Positions 15,702-25,489 of a stretch of 64,000 bases of DNA are shown here, piece by piece. The notes under the pieces were generated by a model, which saw nothing but the letters and a program-made list of their open reading frames with translations, did not search any database and was not told the DNA's origin. The first letter of the stretch is position 1. Every line of letters begins with the position of its first letter. The stretch spans positions 1 through 64,000 of the forward strand of contig JAKLKW010000004.1 of assembly GCA_023150455.1 (NCBI GenBank), read 5' to 3'. This DNA comes from Alphaproteobacteria bacterium. GTDB taxonomy: Bacteria > Pseudomonadota > Alphaproteobacteria > JAEULC01. The position numbers and the translations under genes were made by a program.

Positions 15702-17468
15702 CTAGACGCTCCAGCCGAAGATGAGGCCGAGCGCCGCGACCGTCGCCAGCCCACGCAGCGCCAGGGCGCCGTCGGTGCGGATCGCGGCGTAGCTGAGCAG
15801 CCAGACGCCGGCGCCGACCTTGACCGCCGCCGCCAGCGCGAGCAGCGGCGCGCTGGCCAGCAGCAGCAGCGACGGGTTGGCGACGAATCCCAGCGGCACG
15901 ACGAACAGCCCCAGTCCGATGCGCAGCGATTGCCAGGCCACCGGCAGCCACGGCGTCTCGGCGATGGCCGAGGCGATGTAGACGTTGCCGCAGACCGGCG
16001 GGGTGATGGTACACAGCAACGCGTACCAGAACACGAACATATGCGCGTTGAGCGGCGGCAGGCCGAGCTTGACCAGCGCCGGCCCGGCCACGGCGATGCA
16101 GATCAGGTAGGCCGCCGTGGTCGGCAGCTCCATGCCCAGCACGATGCAGGCGAGCGCCGTCAGCACGAGCGCGACCCACAGCCTGCCGCCGGACAGGCCG
16201 ACGATCAGCGAGGTGATCTTCACGCCGAGCCCGGTCATGGCGAAGGTGCCGACGATCAGCCCGGCGCAGATGACGATCGACGCGATCAGCGCGATCTGGC
16301 GCGCGGCGTCGACCAGCGCCTCCTGCGCGCGGCGCCAGAACAGGCCGAGCGAGGGGCCGATGGCGGAGTCGACCGGCAGCAGCAGGGCCGTCACCGCGGT
16401 CGCGAACACGGCGGAGTAGGCGGCGCCGTAGTCGCCGCCTGCCAGCATGCCGACCAGCATGCCGAACGGCAGCAGGAAGAACGGCATGGTGCGCGCGACG
16501 CGCGCCCAGCCGGGCAGGGCCGATGCGTCGAGCCCCTTGAGGTCGTGGCGGTGGGCGAAGTGGTGCACGCCGAACCAGCTCGTCACGAAGAACAGGATCG
16601 CGGGCAGGATCGCCGCGACCATCAGCTCGGCATAGGTCGTGCGCAAGAGCTCCGCCATCAGGAACACGCCGGCGCCCATGACCGGCGGCGTGATCTGGCC
16701 GCCGGTCGAGGCGACGGCCTCGACCGCCGCCGCCATGCTCGGCGGGTAGCCGAGCCGCTTCATCGCGGGAATGGTGACCGTGCCGGTCGAGGCGACATTG
16801 GCCGAGGCCGAGCCCGAGATCGTGCCGTAGAGCGCCGAGGCCAGCACCGCGACCTTGGCCGCGCCGGCGCGAAAGCGGCCGGCGAGCTGCGTCGACAGGT
16901 TCATGAACCCGTTGCCCGCCTCGCCCGCCGAGACGGAGGCGCCGAGGATCACGAAGGGCACGATCAGGTCGACCGAGATGCCGGTGAGCTGGCCCCAGAG
17001 TCCGCCCTCGGCGATCACCAGCGCGCCGAGGAAATAGTCGAGCGGGATGCCGGGATGGCCGAACGAGCCGGGGATGTGCTCGCCGAACAGGCCGTAGAGC
17101 AGCGTCAAGAGCGCGATCGCCGGCAGCACCGGCTGCACGGCGCGCCGCGCCATCTCCAGCGCCACCAGGATCAGCGCGACCGCCATCGCGTACTGATGCC
17201 AGCCCGCGAGCGCGCCGTACTGCTCGCTGACCGCGGCGCGGTTGAGGAGAATGTAGAAGCATCCGGTCCAGCCCGCCGCCAGCGCCAGAAGCCCCGAGAC
17301 GCGCAGCGCCGCGTTGCGCGCGGGCGCGAACAGGAACACGAACGGCAGCGCCAGCGCCATGTGCAGCGGCCGGCTGACCAGCGTCGGCACGAGGCCGGAG
17401 AACACCAGCCACAGATGCGCAGCCACCGATATCGCGGCGGCGGCAAGCATCAGCGGCGTGTGGGTCAT
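15702..17468 (-). CDS. TRAP transporter fused permease (4TM/12TM)
   Basis: A 588-residue inner-membrane protein with some 16 hydrophobic segments. The large-subunit signature is seen in ISGSASANVASTGT and STGGQITPPVMGAG, and a second related motif in LGMELPTTAAYL and TITPPVCGNVYIA. Fusion of the small and large subunits is usual for TAXI-type TRAP systems and matches the TAXI binding protein upstream (17527). Uptake of a carboxylate driven by a sodium or proton gradient is expected; substrate unknown. Confidence 0.9.
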   Translation of the reverse strand: MTHTPLMLAAAAISVAAHLWLVFSGLVPTLVSRPLHMALALPFVFLFAPARNAALRVSGLLALAAGWTGCFYILLNRAAVSEQYGALAGWHQYAMAVALILVALEMARRAVQPVLPAIALLTLLYGLFGEHIPGSFGHPGIPLDYFLGALVIAEGGLWGQLTGISVDLIVPFVILGASVSAGEAGNGFMNLSTQLAGRFRAGAAKVAVLASALYGTISGSASANVASTGTVTIPAMKRLGYPPSMAAAVEAVASTGGQITPPVMGAGVFLMAELLRTTYAELMVAAILPAILFFVTSWFGVHHFAHRHDLKGLDASALPGWARVARTMPFFLLPFGMLVGMLAGGDYGAAYSAVFATAVTALLLPVDSAIGPSLGLFWRRAQEALVDAARQIALIASIVICAGLIVGTFAMTGLGVKITSLIVGLSGGRLWVALVLTALACIVLGMELPTTAAYLICIAVAGPALVKLGLPPLNAHMFVFWYALLCTITPPVCGNVYIASAIAETPWLPVAWQSLRIGLGLFVVPLGFVANPSLLLLASAPLLALAAAVKVGAGVWLLSYAAIRTDGALALRGLATVAALGLIFGWSV

Positions 17469-17480
17469 GCTTCTTTTTGG

Positions 17481-17510
17481 CCCCCTCTCCCCTCCCGCAA
17501 GGGGAGGGGG
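17481..17510. repeat. C/G-rich palindrome between TRAP genes
   Basis: ccccctctcccc, a short cccgcaa-type loop and ggggaggggg form a long imperfect hairpin in the 58-base gap between binding protein and permease. On the transcribed strand it is followed by A residues, not U, so it is not an intrinsic terminator. Such elements are common intergenic repeats in alphaproteobacteria and may set the ratio of binding protein to permease. Confidence 0.5.
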
Positions 17511-17526
17511 GACTCAAACATGAGAT

Positions 17527-18504
17527 TCACTGCATCGACGCGGGCACCTGCACGCCGGCTTCCTTGTAGTACCTGGCGGCGCCGGGGTGCAGCTTGGCGC
17601 CCATCAGCGCGACCTTGTCCTGCGTGACCGCGGCCCACCACGGGTTGGTTTTCGCCATCTCGGCGCGCTGCGCCCAGAAGGCCTTGACGACGGCATAGGC
17701 GGTGGCGTCGTCCATGCGCGCGGTGGCGTAGGCGCCGACCGGGCCGCCCACGGTCTGGGCGTCCTTGTCGATGCCCTTGTAAGTGCCGCCGGCGATGGTC
17801 ACGGCGCCGATCTGGCGGTCGGAGTCGAGCACCGCCTTGAGCTCGGCCGGCGAGAAGCTCAGGAGGTTGAGCGCGGTGCCCGAGGCGAGCTCCTGCACCT
17901 GCGGCGTCGGATGCGGGCTGCAGGTGGCGAAGCCCGCGACCTTGCGGTTGCGCACGGCGTCGCCCGCGGCCTTCAGGTCGACGTCGACCGTGTTCACCTT
18001 GCCCGCGAGGCCGAGCACCTTGAAGATCGCGGCGGTGCGCTGCTCGCAGGCGGTGCCCTTGGCGCCGGCGATGAAGTCCTTGCCGGCGAGCCCGGGGATG
18101 CCGGCGATGCCGGCGTCGGTTCGCACCACGAGGTGCACGGTGATGAACGGCATCACGAACAGCGTGCGGATCTGGTCGTAGCCCTGGCCGCCGTCGGCCT
18201 CGAACGGCTTCTGCGCCTTGATCGCCTTGTCGATCAGGTCCGGCGGCGTCGTGAACACGAAGCCGCCCGGGCGCTTGGCCGCCTCCTTGATGTTCTGCAC
18301 GCTGCCCAGGCTCTCCTCGACCGTCGCCACGATCTGGCCCTTGCTCTCGGCCTTCAGCACCTCGCCGAGCTGCACCATCATCACGTAGTAGGACGTGCCC
18401 GACGCGGCCGACTTCAAGGTGACGCGCGTCTCGGCCATGGCCGGCGCAGATGTCATCGTCGCGGCGGCGACGATGGCCGCTGCCGCCAGAGAAAGGCGCT
18501 TCAT
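17527..18504 (-). CDS. TAXI-family TRAP solute-binding protein
   Basis: A 325-residue periplasmic protein with signal peptide ending SAPAMAE. The mature part begins TLKSAASGTSYY, contains KGTACEQRT and ends with the aromatic SBP pattern PWWAAV and HPGAARYYKEAG, the typical closing motif of TAXI proteins. It binds the ligand and hands it to the fused permease 58 bases downstream. ATG 18504 is preceded by GGGAGGAACC-like sequence. Confidence 0.9.
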   Translation of the reverse strand: MKRLSLAAAAIVAAATMTSAPAMAETRVTLKSAASGTSYYVMMVQLGEVLKAESKGQIVATVEESLGSVQNIKEAAKRPGGFVFTTPPDLIDKAIKAQKPFEADGGQGYDQIRTLFVMPFITVHLVVRTDAGIAGIPGLAGKDFIAGAKGTACEQRTAAIFKVLGLAGKVNTVDVDLKAAGDAVRNRKVAGFATCSPHPTPQVQELASGTALNLLSFSPAELKAVLDSDRQIGAVTIAGGTYKGIDKDAQTVGGPVGAYATARMDDATAYAVVKAFWAQRAEMAKTNPWWAAVTQDKVALMGAKLHPGAARYYKEAGVQVPASMQ

Positions 18505-18598
18505 CCCGTGGTTCCTCCCCAAGGCTCGATCGGGCGCGAGTGTGCCGCAGCGCCGCGCGTGCGTCCACACGGGCGGGCGCGCGTTCAGGCGGCGACCC

Positions 18599-19162
18599 TC
18601 AGTTCGGATCCAGCTCGCTGTCCCAGTACAGGAAGTCGCGCCAGCTCTCGTGCAAATAATTGGGCGGGTAAGCCCGCCCATTTTCCTGCAGCTCGAAGCT
18701 CGACGGCTGGAACGGTTTGATGCGCGGGTACATGCCGCATTCGTTCGGCAGGCGGCTGCCCTTGGCCAGGTTGCAGGTGCCGCAGGCGGTGACGACGTTG
18801 AGCCATGTCGTGCGCCCGCCGCGCGAGCGCGGCACGATGTGGTCGAAGGTCAGGTCGTTGGCGACGTTCCGCTCGTCGCAGTACTGGCAGGTGAAGCGGT
18901 CGCGCAGGAAGACGTTGAACCGCGTGAAGGCCGGGCGGCGCGCCGAGGGGATGTAGTCCTTGAGCGCGATGACCGACGGCAGGCGCATCTCGAAGGTCGG
19001 GCTGCGCACCACGCGGTCGTATTCCGAGACGATGTTGACGCGGTCGAGGAACACCGCCTTGACCGCTTCCTGCCAGGACCACAGCGACAGCGGAAAATAG
19101 CTGAGCGGCCGGAAATCGGCGTTCAGGACAAGGGCCGGGCAGCTTTCCGCCGAGACGGGCAC
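18599..19162 (-). CDS. HNH endonuclease-family protein
   Basis: A 187-residue protein with the zinc-type HNH fold: CQYCDERN, FDHIVPRSRGG, then TWLNVVTACGTCNLAKG. The N-terminal part (LNADFRPLSYFPLS) is shared with a broadly conserved alphaproteobacterial HNH group of unknown role. GTG start with GGAGG 11 bases upstream. Isolated gene; no defence or phage neighbours, so a housekeeping function is more likely than restriction. Confidence 0.85.
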   Translation of the reverse strand: MPVSAESCPALVLNADFRPLSYFPLSLWSWQEAVKAVFLDRVNIVSEYDRVVRSPTFEMRLPSVIALKDYIPSARRPAFTRFNVFLRDRFTCQYCDERNVANDLTFDHIVPRSRGGRTTWLNVVTACGTCNLAKGSRLPNECGMYPRIKPFQPSSFELQENGRAYPPNYLHESWRDFLYWDSELDPN

Positions 19163-19307
19163 GATGCGTTCAGGCCTCCGCGCAGCGGCGCCGACGCGAT
19201 CGGCGCCAACATCTGCCCAAACTCATAGCCGAGCCACGGCGAAATCACAATATCTGGTGTTTTGCGGTTTTGCGCGGTTTCGATGACGGTTGGACGGCGC
19301 GCCGCGG

Positions 19308-19676
19308 CTATTCGACCTTCTTCAGGAATCCGCCGAAGATGCAGTAGCCCTTCATGTCGAACCGGACGCGGTCGGCGGCGACCTGGCCCTTCACGTTCAT
19401 GATGCTGGCCTGCAGGTCGACCTGGCCGCCGAACGAGCCGTCGGGCGCGATCGGGAAGTCGAAGTTGCGCACCACGCGCCCGACCTGAAGCCAATGGCCG
19501 GATATGCGCCCGTTCTCGACGTTGGCGTGGATATCCAGCGTGTATCCCGGGCATTTCGAGCTGCCCGGCACGTTGATGCCTTGCCCGTGCCACGTGTACT
19601 TCACCGGCTCGGCCAGCGCGCCCGATGCCGAAAGCAGAAGCGCCGCGAGTGCGGCGGCCGTGATCCGGTTTCGCAT
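19308..19676 (-). CDS. Small exported protein
   Basis: A 122-residue protein with a clean signal peptide (cleavage after SGALAE). The mature part is beta-rich (TLDIHANVENGRISGHWL, GGQVDLQASIMNVKG) and has two cysteines (SSKCPG, KGYCIF) that could form a disulfide. I recognise no family, though it resembles small lipid- or matrix-binding beta proteins. ATG 19676 has GAGGGAG upstream; a start 13 codons earlier is less likely. Confidence 0.7.
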   Translation of the reverse strand: MRNRITAAALAALLLSASGALAEPVKYTWHGQGINVPGSSKCPGYTLDIHANVENGRISGHWLQVGRVVRNFDFPIAPDGSFGGQVDLQASIMNVKGQVAADRVRFDMKGYCIFGGFLKKVE

Positions 19677-19788
19677 GTTGGCTCCCTCGATCTTCTGACC
19701 GACGCGTATGTTCATCCCTGCGGCAATCGTACCGGCAGCCGAAGCGGAATTCCAACCATATGGATGCGTGCGCGAATGCGCGGCAGTT

Positions 19789-20238
19789 TCAGCCGCCGGA
19801 AGCGGGATCGGCGGCGCGCATCAGCCGGCCGCGATGGATGATGCGCGCGGTCTCGGCCCACATGCCGAGCTCGCCGACCGTGGCCGGATCGAACCAGGCG
19901 ACGTCCATGGCGTCGTCGCCGGCCACCGGCTCGCCGCTCTTCCATTCCGCCAGCACCTCGACCAGCGTGTAGTGGAAGCGGATGCGCCCGGCCTCGCCCG
20001 GCGTGATGGCGTCGACGATGTCGATCACCGCGCGCGTATCGATCTCGATCGCGCATTCCTCGCGCACTTCGCGCCGCGCCGCCTCGAACACCGTCTCGCC
20101 CAGCTCCTGCAGGCCGCCGGGCAGGCTCCACTGGCCGATGCGCGGCGGCTTGCCGCGCTTGATCAGCAGCACGCGGTCGCCGCGGAACACGACCACGCCG
20201 ACGCCGATCATCGGACGCGCGGGGTACTCGCGGGTCAT
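19789..20238 (-). CDS. NUDIX hydrolase
   Basis: A 149-residue protein with the Nudix box GGLQELGETVFEAARREVREE (broken here as GGLQELGET then REVREE), which binds Mg and hydrolyses nucleoside-diphosphate-linked substrates. Its size and the VGVVVFRGDRVLLIKRG start fit ADP-ribose pyrophosphatase- or MutT-like enzymes; substrate not determined. It lies downstream of phbB, separated by a palindromic repeat, so co-transcription is uncertain. Confidence 0.85.
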   Translation of the reverse strand: MTREYPARPMIGVGVVVFRGDRVLLIKRGKPPRIGQWSLPGGLQELGETVFEAARREVREECAIEIDTRAVIDIVDAITPGEAGRIRFHYTLVEVLAEWKSGEPVAGDDAMDVAWFDPATVGELGMWAETARIIHRGRLMRAADPASGG

Positions 20239-20259
20239 TGGACCGAGGCACGCTTCCCA

Positions 20260-20416
20260 CCGTCGTCATGGCCGGACTCGTTCCAGCCATCCACGTCGGC
20301 AGGAGCCAACAGCGCTACAGGAGACAGACACTGGCGTGATTCCTGCACGAGTTCACCGCCACGGCGGTTTGCTGCTGCCTCGACGTGGATGCCCGGGACG
20401 AGCCCGGGCATGACGG
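20260..20416. repeat. MITE-like element with 35-bp inverted ends
   Basis: The left arm (20260-20297) and right arm (20382-20416) are imperfect inverted repeats of about 35 bases; both carry GCCATCCACGTC/GACGTGGATGCC-type ends. The ~85-base interior is non-coding. The whole could fold into a long hairpin. This belongs to the class of intergenic palindromes common in alphaproteobacteria and fills the gap between NUDIX and phbB. Confidence 0.65.
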
Positions 20417-20437
20417 AATCGGGTAGAGAGGCGTATC

Positions 20438-21163
20438 TCACCCCGCGATGTACTGCGCGCCGTTGATGGTCAGCGTCGAGCCGGTGATGAAGCCGGCGTC
20501 GTCGGCGGCGAGGAAGGTCACGCAGCGCGCGACCTCGTCGGCTTCGCCGAGCCGCCCGACGGGAATCGTCGCGATGATCTTCTGCAGCACCGGCTCGGGC
20601 ACGGCGCGCACCATCTCGGTCGCGATGTAGCCGGGGGCGATGGCGTTGACGGTGATGCCCTTGTTGGCGTTCTCCTGCGCCAGCGCCTTGGTGAAGCCGA
20701 TCACGCCGGCCTTGGCGGCGGAATAGTTGGCTTGGCCGATCTGGCCCTTCTGGCCGTTGATCGAGCTGATGTTGACGATGCGCCCGAAGCTGCGGTTGCG
20801 CATGCCCTCGATCACGTTGCGGCTCATGTTGAACAGCGAGGTCAGGTTGGTCTCGATCACCGCGTGCCACTGCTCGGGCGTCATGCGGTGCAGCGTGGCG
20901 TCGCGCGTGATGCCGGCGTTGTTGACCAGCACGTCGACCGGTCCCAGCTCGGCCTCGACCCGGGCGATCCCGGCCTTGCAGTCGTCGAACTTGGCGACAT
21001 CCCACTTGTATACCGCGATGCCGGTCGCGGCCTTGAACTTGGCGGCCGCCTCGTCGTTGCCGTGATAGGTGGCGGCGACGTTGTAGCCGGCGCCCTTCAG
21101 CGCCTTCGAGATCGCCTCGCCGATGCCGCGGCTGCCGCCGGTGACCAGTGCCACGCGGGCCAT
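20438..21163 (-). CDS. phbB: Acetoacetyl-CoA reductase
   Basis: A 241-residue SDR with cofactor motif GGSRGIG, NNAGITRD and the catalytic YSAAK. It matches PhbB closely (VNISSINGQKGQIGQANY) and lies downstream of phbA, so it makes (R)-3-hydroxybutyryl-CoA for PHB synthesis, using NADPH. ATG 21163 has a strong G-rich site. The 90-base gap to phbA holds a very stable hairpin. Confidence 0.95.
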   Translation of the reverse strand: MARVALVTGGSRGIGEAISKALKGAGYNVAATYHGNDEAAAKFKAATGIAVYKWDVAKFDDCKAGIARVEAELGPVDVLVNNAGITRDATLHRMTPEQWHAVIETNLTSLFNMSRNVIEGMRNRSFGRIVNISSINGQKGQIGQANYSAAKAGVIGFTKALAQENANKGITVNAIAPGYIATEMVRAVPEPVLQKIIATIPVGRLGEADEVARCVTFLAADDAGFITGSTLTINGAQYIAG

Positions 21164-21202
21164 CTTTCGTTCCCCCCCCCTGCTTGGTTGTGGCGCCGTT
21201 TC

Positions 21203-21239
21203 CTCGTCCTCCCGCCGGCGGCGCCGGCGGGAGGACGAG
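21203..21239. other. 17-bp perfect hairpin between phbA and phbB
   Basis: Arms 21203-21219 and 21223-21239 are perfectly complementary over 17 bases with a three-base loop. Neither side has a T-run, so termination by the intrinsic route is doubtful. In the phbA-phbB transcript it would fold as a very stable stem, possibly stabilising the upstream mRNA or lowering phbB output. Confidence 0.7.
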
Positions 21240-21253
21240 CCGGCTCTACGAGG

Positions 21254-22429
<1,176 letters not shown>

Positions 22430-22510
22430 TGCAAGACTCCTTCCAACTGCGTTTCCCCCGTTACGGTCCGAGGGGATGGCGTCGTCGCCCCGTCACGTCT
22501 CGTCGAAGAT

Positions 22511-23833
22511 TCATACCGGCGCTCCTTGGCTGCGTCCAGCGCGCCGGCTCCTGGGCACCGGCGCGGAGTCGAGCGCAAGCAGGAACTCCGCCAGCGGGCG
22601 CCAGGCATGCAACGGCGCGCTTTCCGCCACGACCATGCCGATATGGCCGAGCGGCGGCGAGATCGCCATCGCGCCGGGCATGGCCGGCAGCAGCGCCGCG
22701 GCCGAGGGCGGCGGCACGATGCGGTCGCGCACCGGCACCAGCATCAGCGTCGGGCGCTCGATGCGCTGCGGGGTGACGGGGCGCCCGGCGATGCGCCAGG
22801 TGCCGCGCGCCGGCTGGTTCTCGCCGTACCAGCCGATCATGCAGTCGCGCGCCACCGGCCCCGACAGCGGCACGCCGTCGTTGAGCCAGTCCTCGAGCGC
22901 GACGAAGGCGCGCGCCTTGGGCGAGGCGGGATCGAGCGCGGCGAACTGGCGGAACTTGCGGATCACGAGATAGGGGTCGAGCGCGTAGAACATCATCTGC
23001 AGCGCGTCGACCGGCAATTCGCCCAGGAGCTGCATCGTCGCCGCGAAGCCCGGCGCCGTCAGCGGCAGGAACTGCTCGTAGCGATAGCGCGCGCCGGCAT
23101 GGAAGTCCCAGGGCGTCGCCATCAGCGCGAGGCCGGCGATGTCGCGCCGGCGCCGGTCGGCCAGCGCCACCGCCAGCAGCCCGCCCATGCAATATCCCAG
23201 CAGCGCCGGCTCGCGGCCGGTCAGCTTCAGCGCCTGGTCGAGCGCACCCTCGAGCCTGCCGGCGATGTAGTCGGTCAGCGTGAAGCCGCGCTCGAGCTCG
23301 CCCGGCCGGTCCCAGTCGACCAGGAGCGGCCGCAAGCCCCGTCCCTTGAGCCAGCGCGCGAGGCTGCGCTCGTGCGAGAGATCGAGGATGTAGGCGCGGT
23401 TGATGAGCGACGGCACCAGCAGCACCGGTAGACCGTCGTTCGTTCCGTTCGGGCCGCCGTAGTCGATGAGGCGCGTTGTGCCTTCGCGCCACACCGCGGG
23501 CGGATCGTCGACCTGGCGGCGATAGGGGTGGCGGCGATAGGCCTGGACGCCGGCGGCGAGCTGGTCGAGCAGCCGCCGCGTCTCGTCATTCAGCGCGCCG
23601 AGGAACTTTCCCGGGTCGACGCGGTTGATCTCTTCCACCAGCGCGGCCGCGTCGTCGCGCAGCTCCGCCTTCAAGGGCAGCAAGCCTTGCTTCAAGAGCG
23701 GCAAGGCGGCGGAGGAGGTCAGGCACGTCCACACCGCGGTCATGATATGAAGCGGCAGCGGGCGCGGGCCCAGCCTGCCCGTCGATGCCGGGGGCGCCTG
23801 TCCCGTTGGCGTATGCGGCGGCGTCGTGACCAT
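22511..23833 (-). CDS. phaC: PHA synthase, alpha/beta-hydrolase type
   Basis: A 440-residue polymerase. The lipase-like box GYCMGG puts the nucleophile at Cys215; the acid is in VPVRDRIV and the His in PLGHIGM. The motif LVDWDRPG and the length are nearer to class III PhaC than to the ~600-residue class I enzymes. LGPRPLPLH near residue 21-30 looks conserved, which supports ATG 23833; another ATG at residue 31 is possible. The first ~250 bases overlap the PhaE-like gene out of frame. Polymerises 3-hydroxybutyryl-CoA on granules. Confidence 0.85.
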   Translation of the reverse strand: MVTTPPHTPTGQAPPASTGRLGPRPLPLHIMTAVWTCLTSSAALPLLKQGLLPLKAELRDDAAALVEEINRVDPGKFLGALNDETRRLLDQLAAGVQAYRRHPYRRQVDDPPAVWREGTTRLIDYGGPNGTNDGLPVLLVPSLINRAYILDLSHERSLARWLKGRGLRPLLVDWDRPGELERGFTLTDYIAGRLEGALDQALKLTGREPALLGYCMGGLLAVALADRRRRDIAGLALMATPWDFHAGARYRYEQFLPLTAPGFAATMQLLGELPVDALQMMFYALDPYLVIRKFRQFAALDPASPKARAFVALEDWLNDGVPLSGPVARDCMIGWYGENQPARGTWRIAGRPVTPQRIERPTLMLVPVRDRIVPPPSAAALLPAMPGAMAISPPLGHIGMVVAESAPLHAWRPLAEFLLALDSAPVPRSRRAGRSQGAPV

Positions 23834-24092
23834 TCGGCTTCGCTGACCCGTTCGCGGACCCGGATGCGGCCGCGGCCTGCGGCCCGGCTGCCGGCTGTGC
23901 CGTGCCGAATCCGCCGGCCGCGCCCGGCTGCATCGCGGCAGCGCCCGCCATCCCCGCCTGGATGGCGCCGACCATGAGCCGCGACATGGTCGCCAGCCAC
24001 TCCGGGTCGGACGCCATCGACGCCAGCTGGTCCTGCCACAGATCCAGGTAGCGCTTGGCCAGTTGATCGAGATCCGGCGGCGGCTGCGACAT
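23586..24092 (-). CDS. PhaE-like synthase partner, overlapping phaC
   Basis: A 168-residue protein. The helical N-terminus (LDQLAKRYLDLWQDQLASM) is followed by an Ala/Gly-rich linker and a heptad-type stretch VPDLLRRLAALEARLAALE, then an Arg-rich tail. Small proteins of this layout precede phaC in alphaproteobacteria and resemble the PhaE/PhaR partner subunits of two-component synthases. It overlaps the start of phaC by 248 bases in another frame. The function is inferred from layout and context; a frameshift joining the two frames is an alternative. Confidence 0.6.
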   Translation of the reverse strand: MSQPPPDLDQLAKRYLDLWQDQLASMASDPEWLATMSRLMVGAIQAGMAGAAAMQPGAAGGFGTAQPAAGPQAAAASGSANGSAKPNGHDAAAYANGTGAPGIDGQAGPAPAAASYHDRGVDVPDLLRRLAALEARLAALEGGAARRRGRAGGRDQPRRPGKVPRRAE

Positions 24093-24235
24093 GGCGCGAG
24101 TATAGGCAGGTAACCCTGTAATTTCTAGCAGGTGCAGCATGAAATGCCGCGCCGCAACGTCATGCAAACCCGCCGTAACAAACAGCGGTGCTTTGGGCTA
24201 CAACTGGAACCGCGCCAGCGCAAACGGGGACGTAC

Positions 24236-25450
24236 ATGGACCAACCGATCTCGTCCGGCGACACGTACGCCGGTCTCGGCATCCGCCCGATGGTGAATGC
24301 CTGCGGCCCGTCGACCCGCCTGTCCGGGGGGCTGATGCGGCCCGAGGTCGCCGAGGCGATGGCCGCGGCGGCGCAATCCTGCGTCGATATCGCCGCGCTG
24401 CAGGCCGCCGCCGGAAAAGTGATCGCGGACGCCACGGGCGCCGAGGCCGGCTATGTCACGTCGGGCGCGGCGGCCGGCTTGATGCTGGGGGCGGCCGCGT
24501 GCATGACCGGACTCGATCCGGCGCGCGTGGAGCGCCTGCCCGACACGTCGGGCATGAAGAGCGAATGCGTCGTCGCGCGCAGCCAGCGCAACATGTACGA
24601 CCACGCCGTCGCGCAAGCCGGCCTGCGCTTGGTCGAGGTCGGCATCCCCGACCGCTATTCCGGCGCGGGCGTGCGCGACGCCGAGCCCTGGGCCTACGAC
24701 GCCGCGATCAACGAGCGCACCGCGCTGGTGCTGTGGGTCGCGCAGCCGGGCGCGGAGCCGGCGCTCGCCGACGTGGTCGCCGCGGCGCACGCGCGCGGCG
24801 TGCCGGTGATGGTCGACGCGGCCGGGCAATTGCCGCCCAGCGACAATCTCCGCCGCTTCACCGCCGCCGGCGCCGACCTCGTCGTCTTCTCCGGCGGCAA
24901 GGCGATCGGCGGGCCGCAGGCTTCGGGCATACTCGCCGGCAAGCGCGACCTGATCATGGCGGCCGCGCTCAACCATCTCGACCTCGACGTGCACTACGCG
25001 CAGTGGAACCCGCCGCCGGCCTTGTTCGACAAGGCGCGCATCAAGGGCTTGCCCGCGAGCGGCATCGGCCGCCCCGCCAAGGTCGGCAAGGAGCAGATCG
25101 TGGGCCTCGTTGCGGCGCTGCGCCTGTTCCTGGCGGAGGACCCGGCCAAGCGCCACGCCGGATGGCTCAAGACCTGCCGCGAGCTCGAGCGCACGCTCGC
25201 CGGCATCGCCAACACGAGCCTCAGCATCGTCGACGGCGAGGTGCCGGTGGTCGAGCTGGCGGTCGACCGCGAAGCCACGGGGTTGAGCGCGCTCGAGCTC
25301 GTGACCCGGCTGCAGGAGGGCGATCCGTCCGTCGCCGCCTATCACGGCAAGGTGCGCGAGGGAATCGTCGCCTTCCGCCCGCTCTGCCTGAGGCCCGGGG
25401 AAGCCGCGATCGTGGGCCAGGCGGTCAGGAAGGCGATGGGGCGAAGCTGA
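24236..25450 (+). CDS. SelA/DgaE-like PLP-dependent enzyme
   Basis: A 404-residue fold-type I PLP enzyme. Asp194 (VMVDAAGQLPP) and Lys222 (FSGGKAIGGPQ) are the expected PLP contacts; the GYVTSGAAAGL loop holds the phosphate. The set fits the selenocysteine synthase-like aminotransferase group that includes D-glucosaminate-6-phosphate ammonia-lyase, so an amino-sugar or amino-acid eliminase is likely; true SelA is unlikely because no selB or selC is near. ATG 24236 follows GGGGAC. It is divergent from the PhaE-like gene. Confidence 0.8.
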   Translation: MDQPISSGDTYAGLGIRPMVNACGPSTRLSGGLMRPEVAEAMAAAAQSCVDIAALQAAAGKVIADATGAEAGYVTSGAAAGLMLGAAACMTGLDPARVERLPDTSGMKSECVVARSQRNMYDHAVAQAGLRLVEVGIPDRYSGAGVRDAEPWAYDAAINERTALVLWVAQPGAEPALADVVAAAHARGVPVMVDAAGQLPPSDNLRRFTAAGADLVVFSGGKAIGGPQASGILAGKRDLIMAAALNHLDLDVHYAQWNPPPALFDKARIKGLPASGIGRPAKVGKEQIVGLVAALRLFLAEDPAKRHAGWLKTCRELERTLAGIANTSLSIVDGEVPVVELAVDREATGLSALELVTRLQEGDPSVAAYHGKVREGIVAFRPLCLRPGEAAIVGQAVRKAMGRS

Positions 25451-25489
25451 CCAGTGGCGATCCCGGCCGGTTCGCGCTAAACCGCCTGC

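Noticed and set aside
17481-17510. Intrinsic terminator between TRAP genes
   Set aside because: The run of T lies on the wrong side for the transcribed strand; it is only a palindrome.
18599-19162. HNH gene as restriction or intron endonuclease
   Set aside because: It belongs to a conserved stand-alone group, without methylase, intron or phage context.
24236-25450. True selenocysteine synthase SelA
   Set aside because: No selB/selC near and length and motifs fit the wider SelA-like PLP group.
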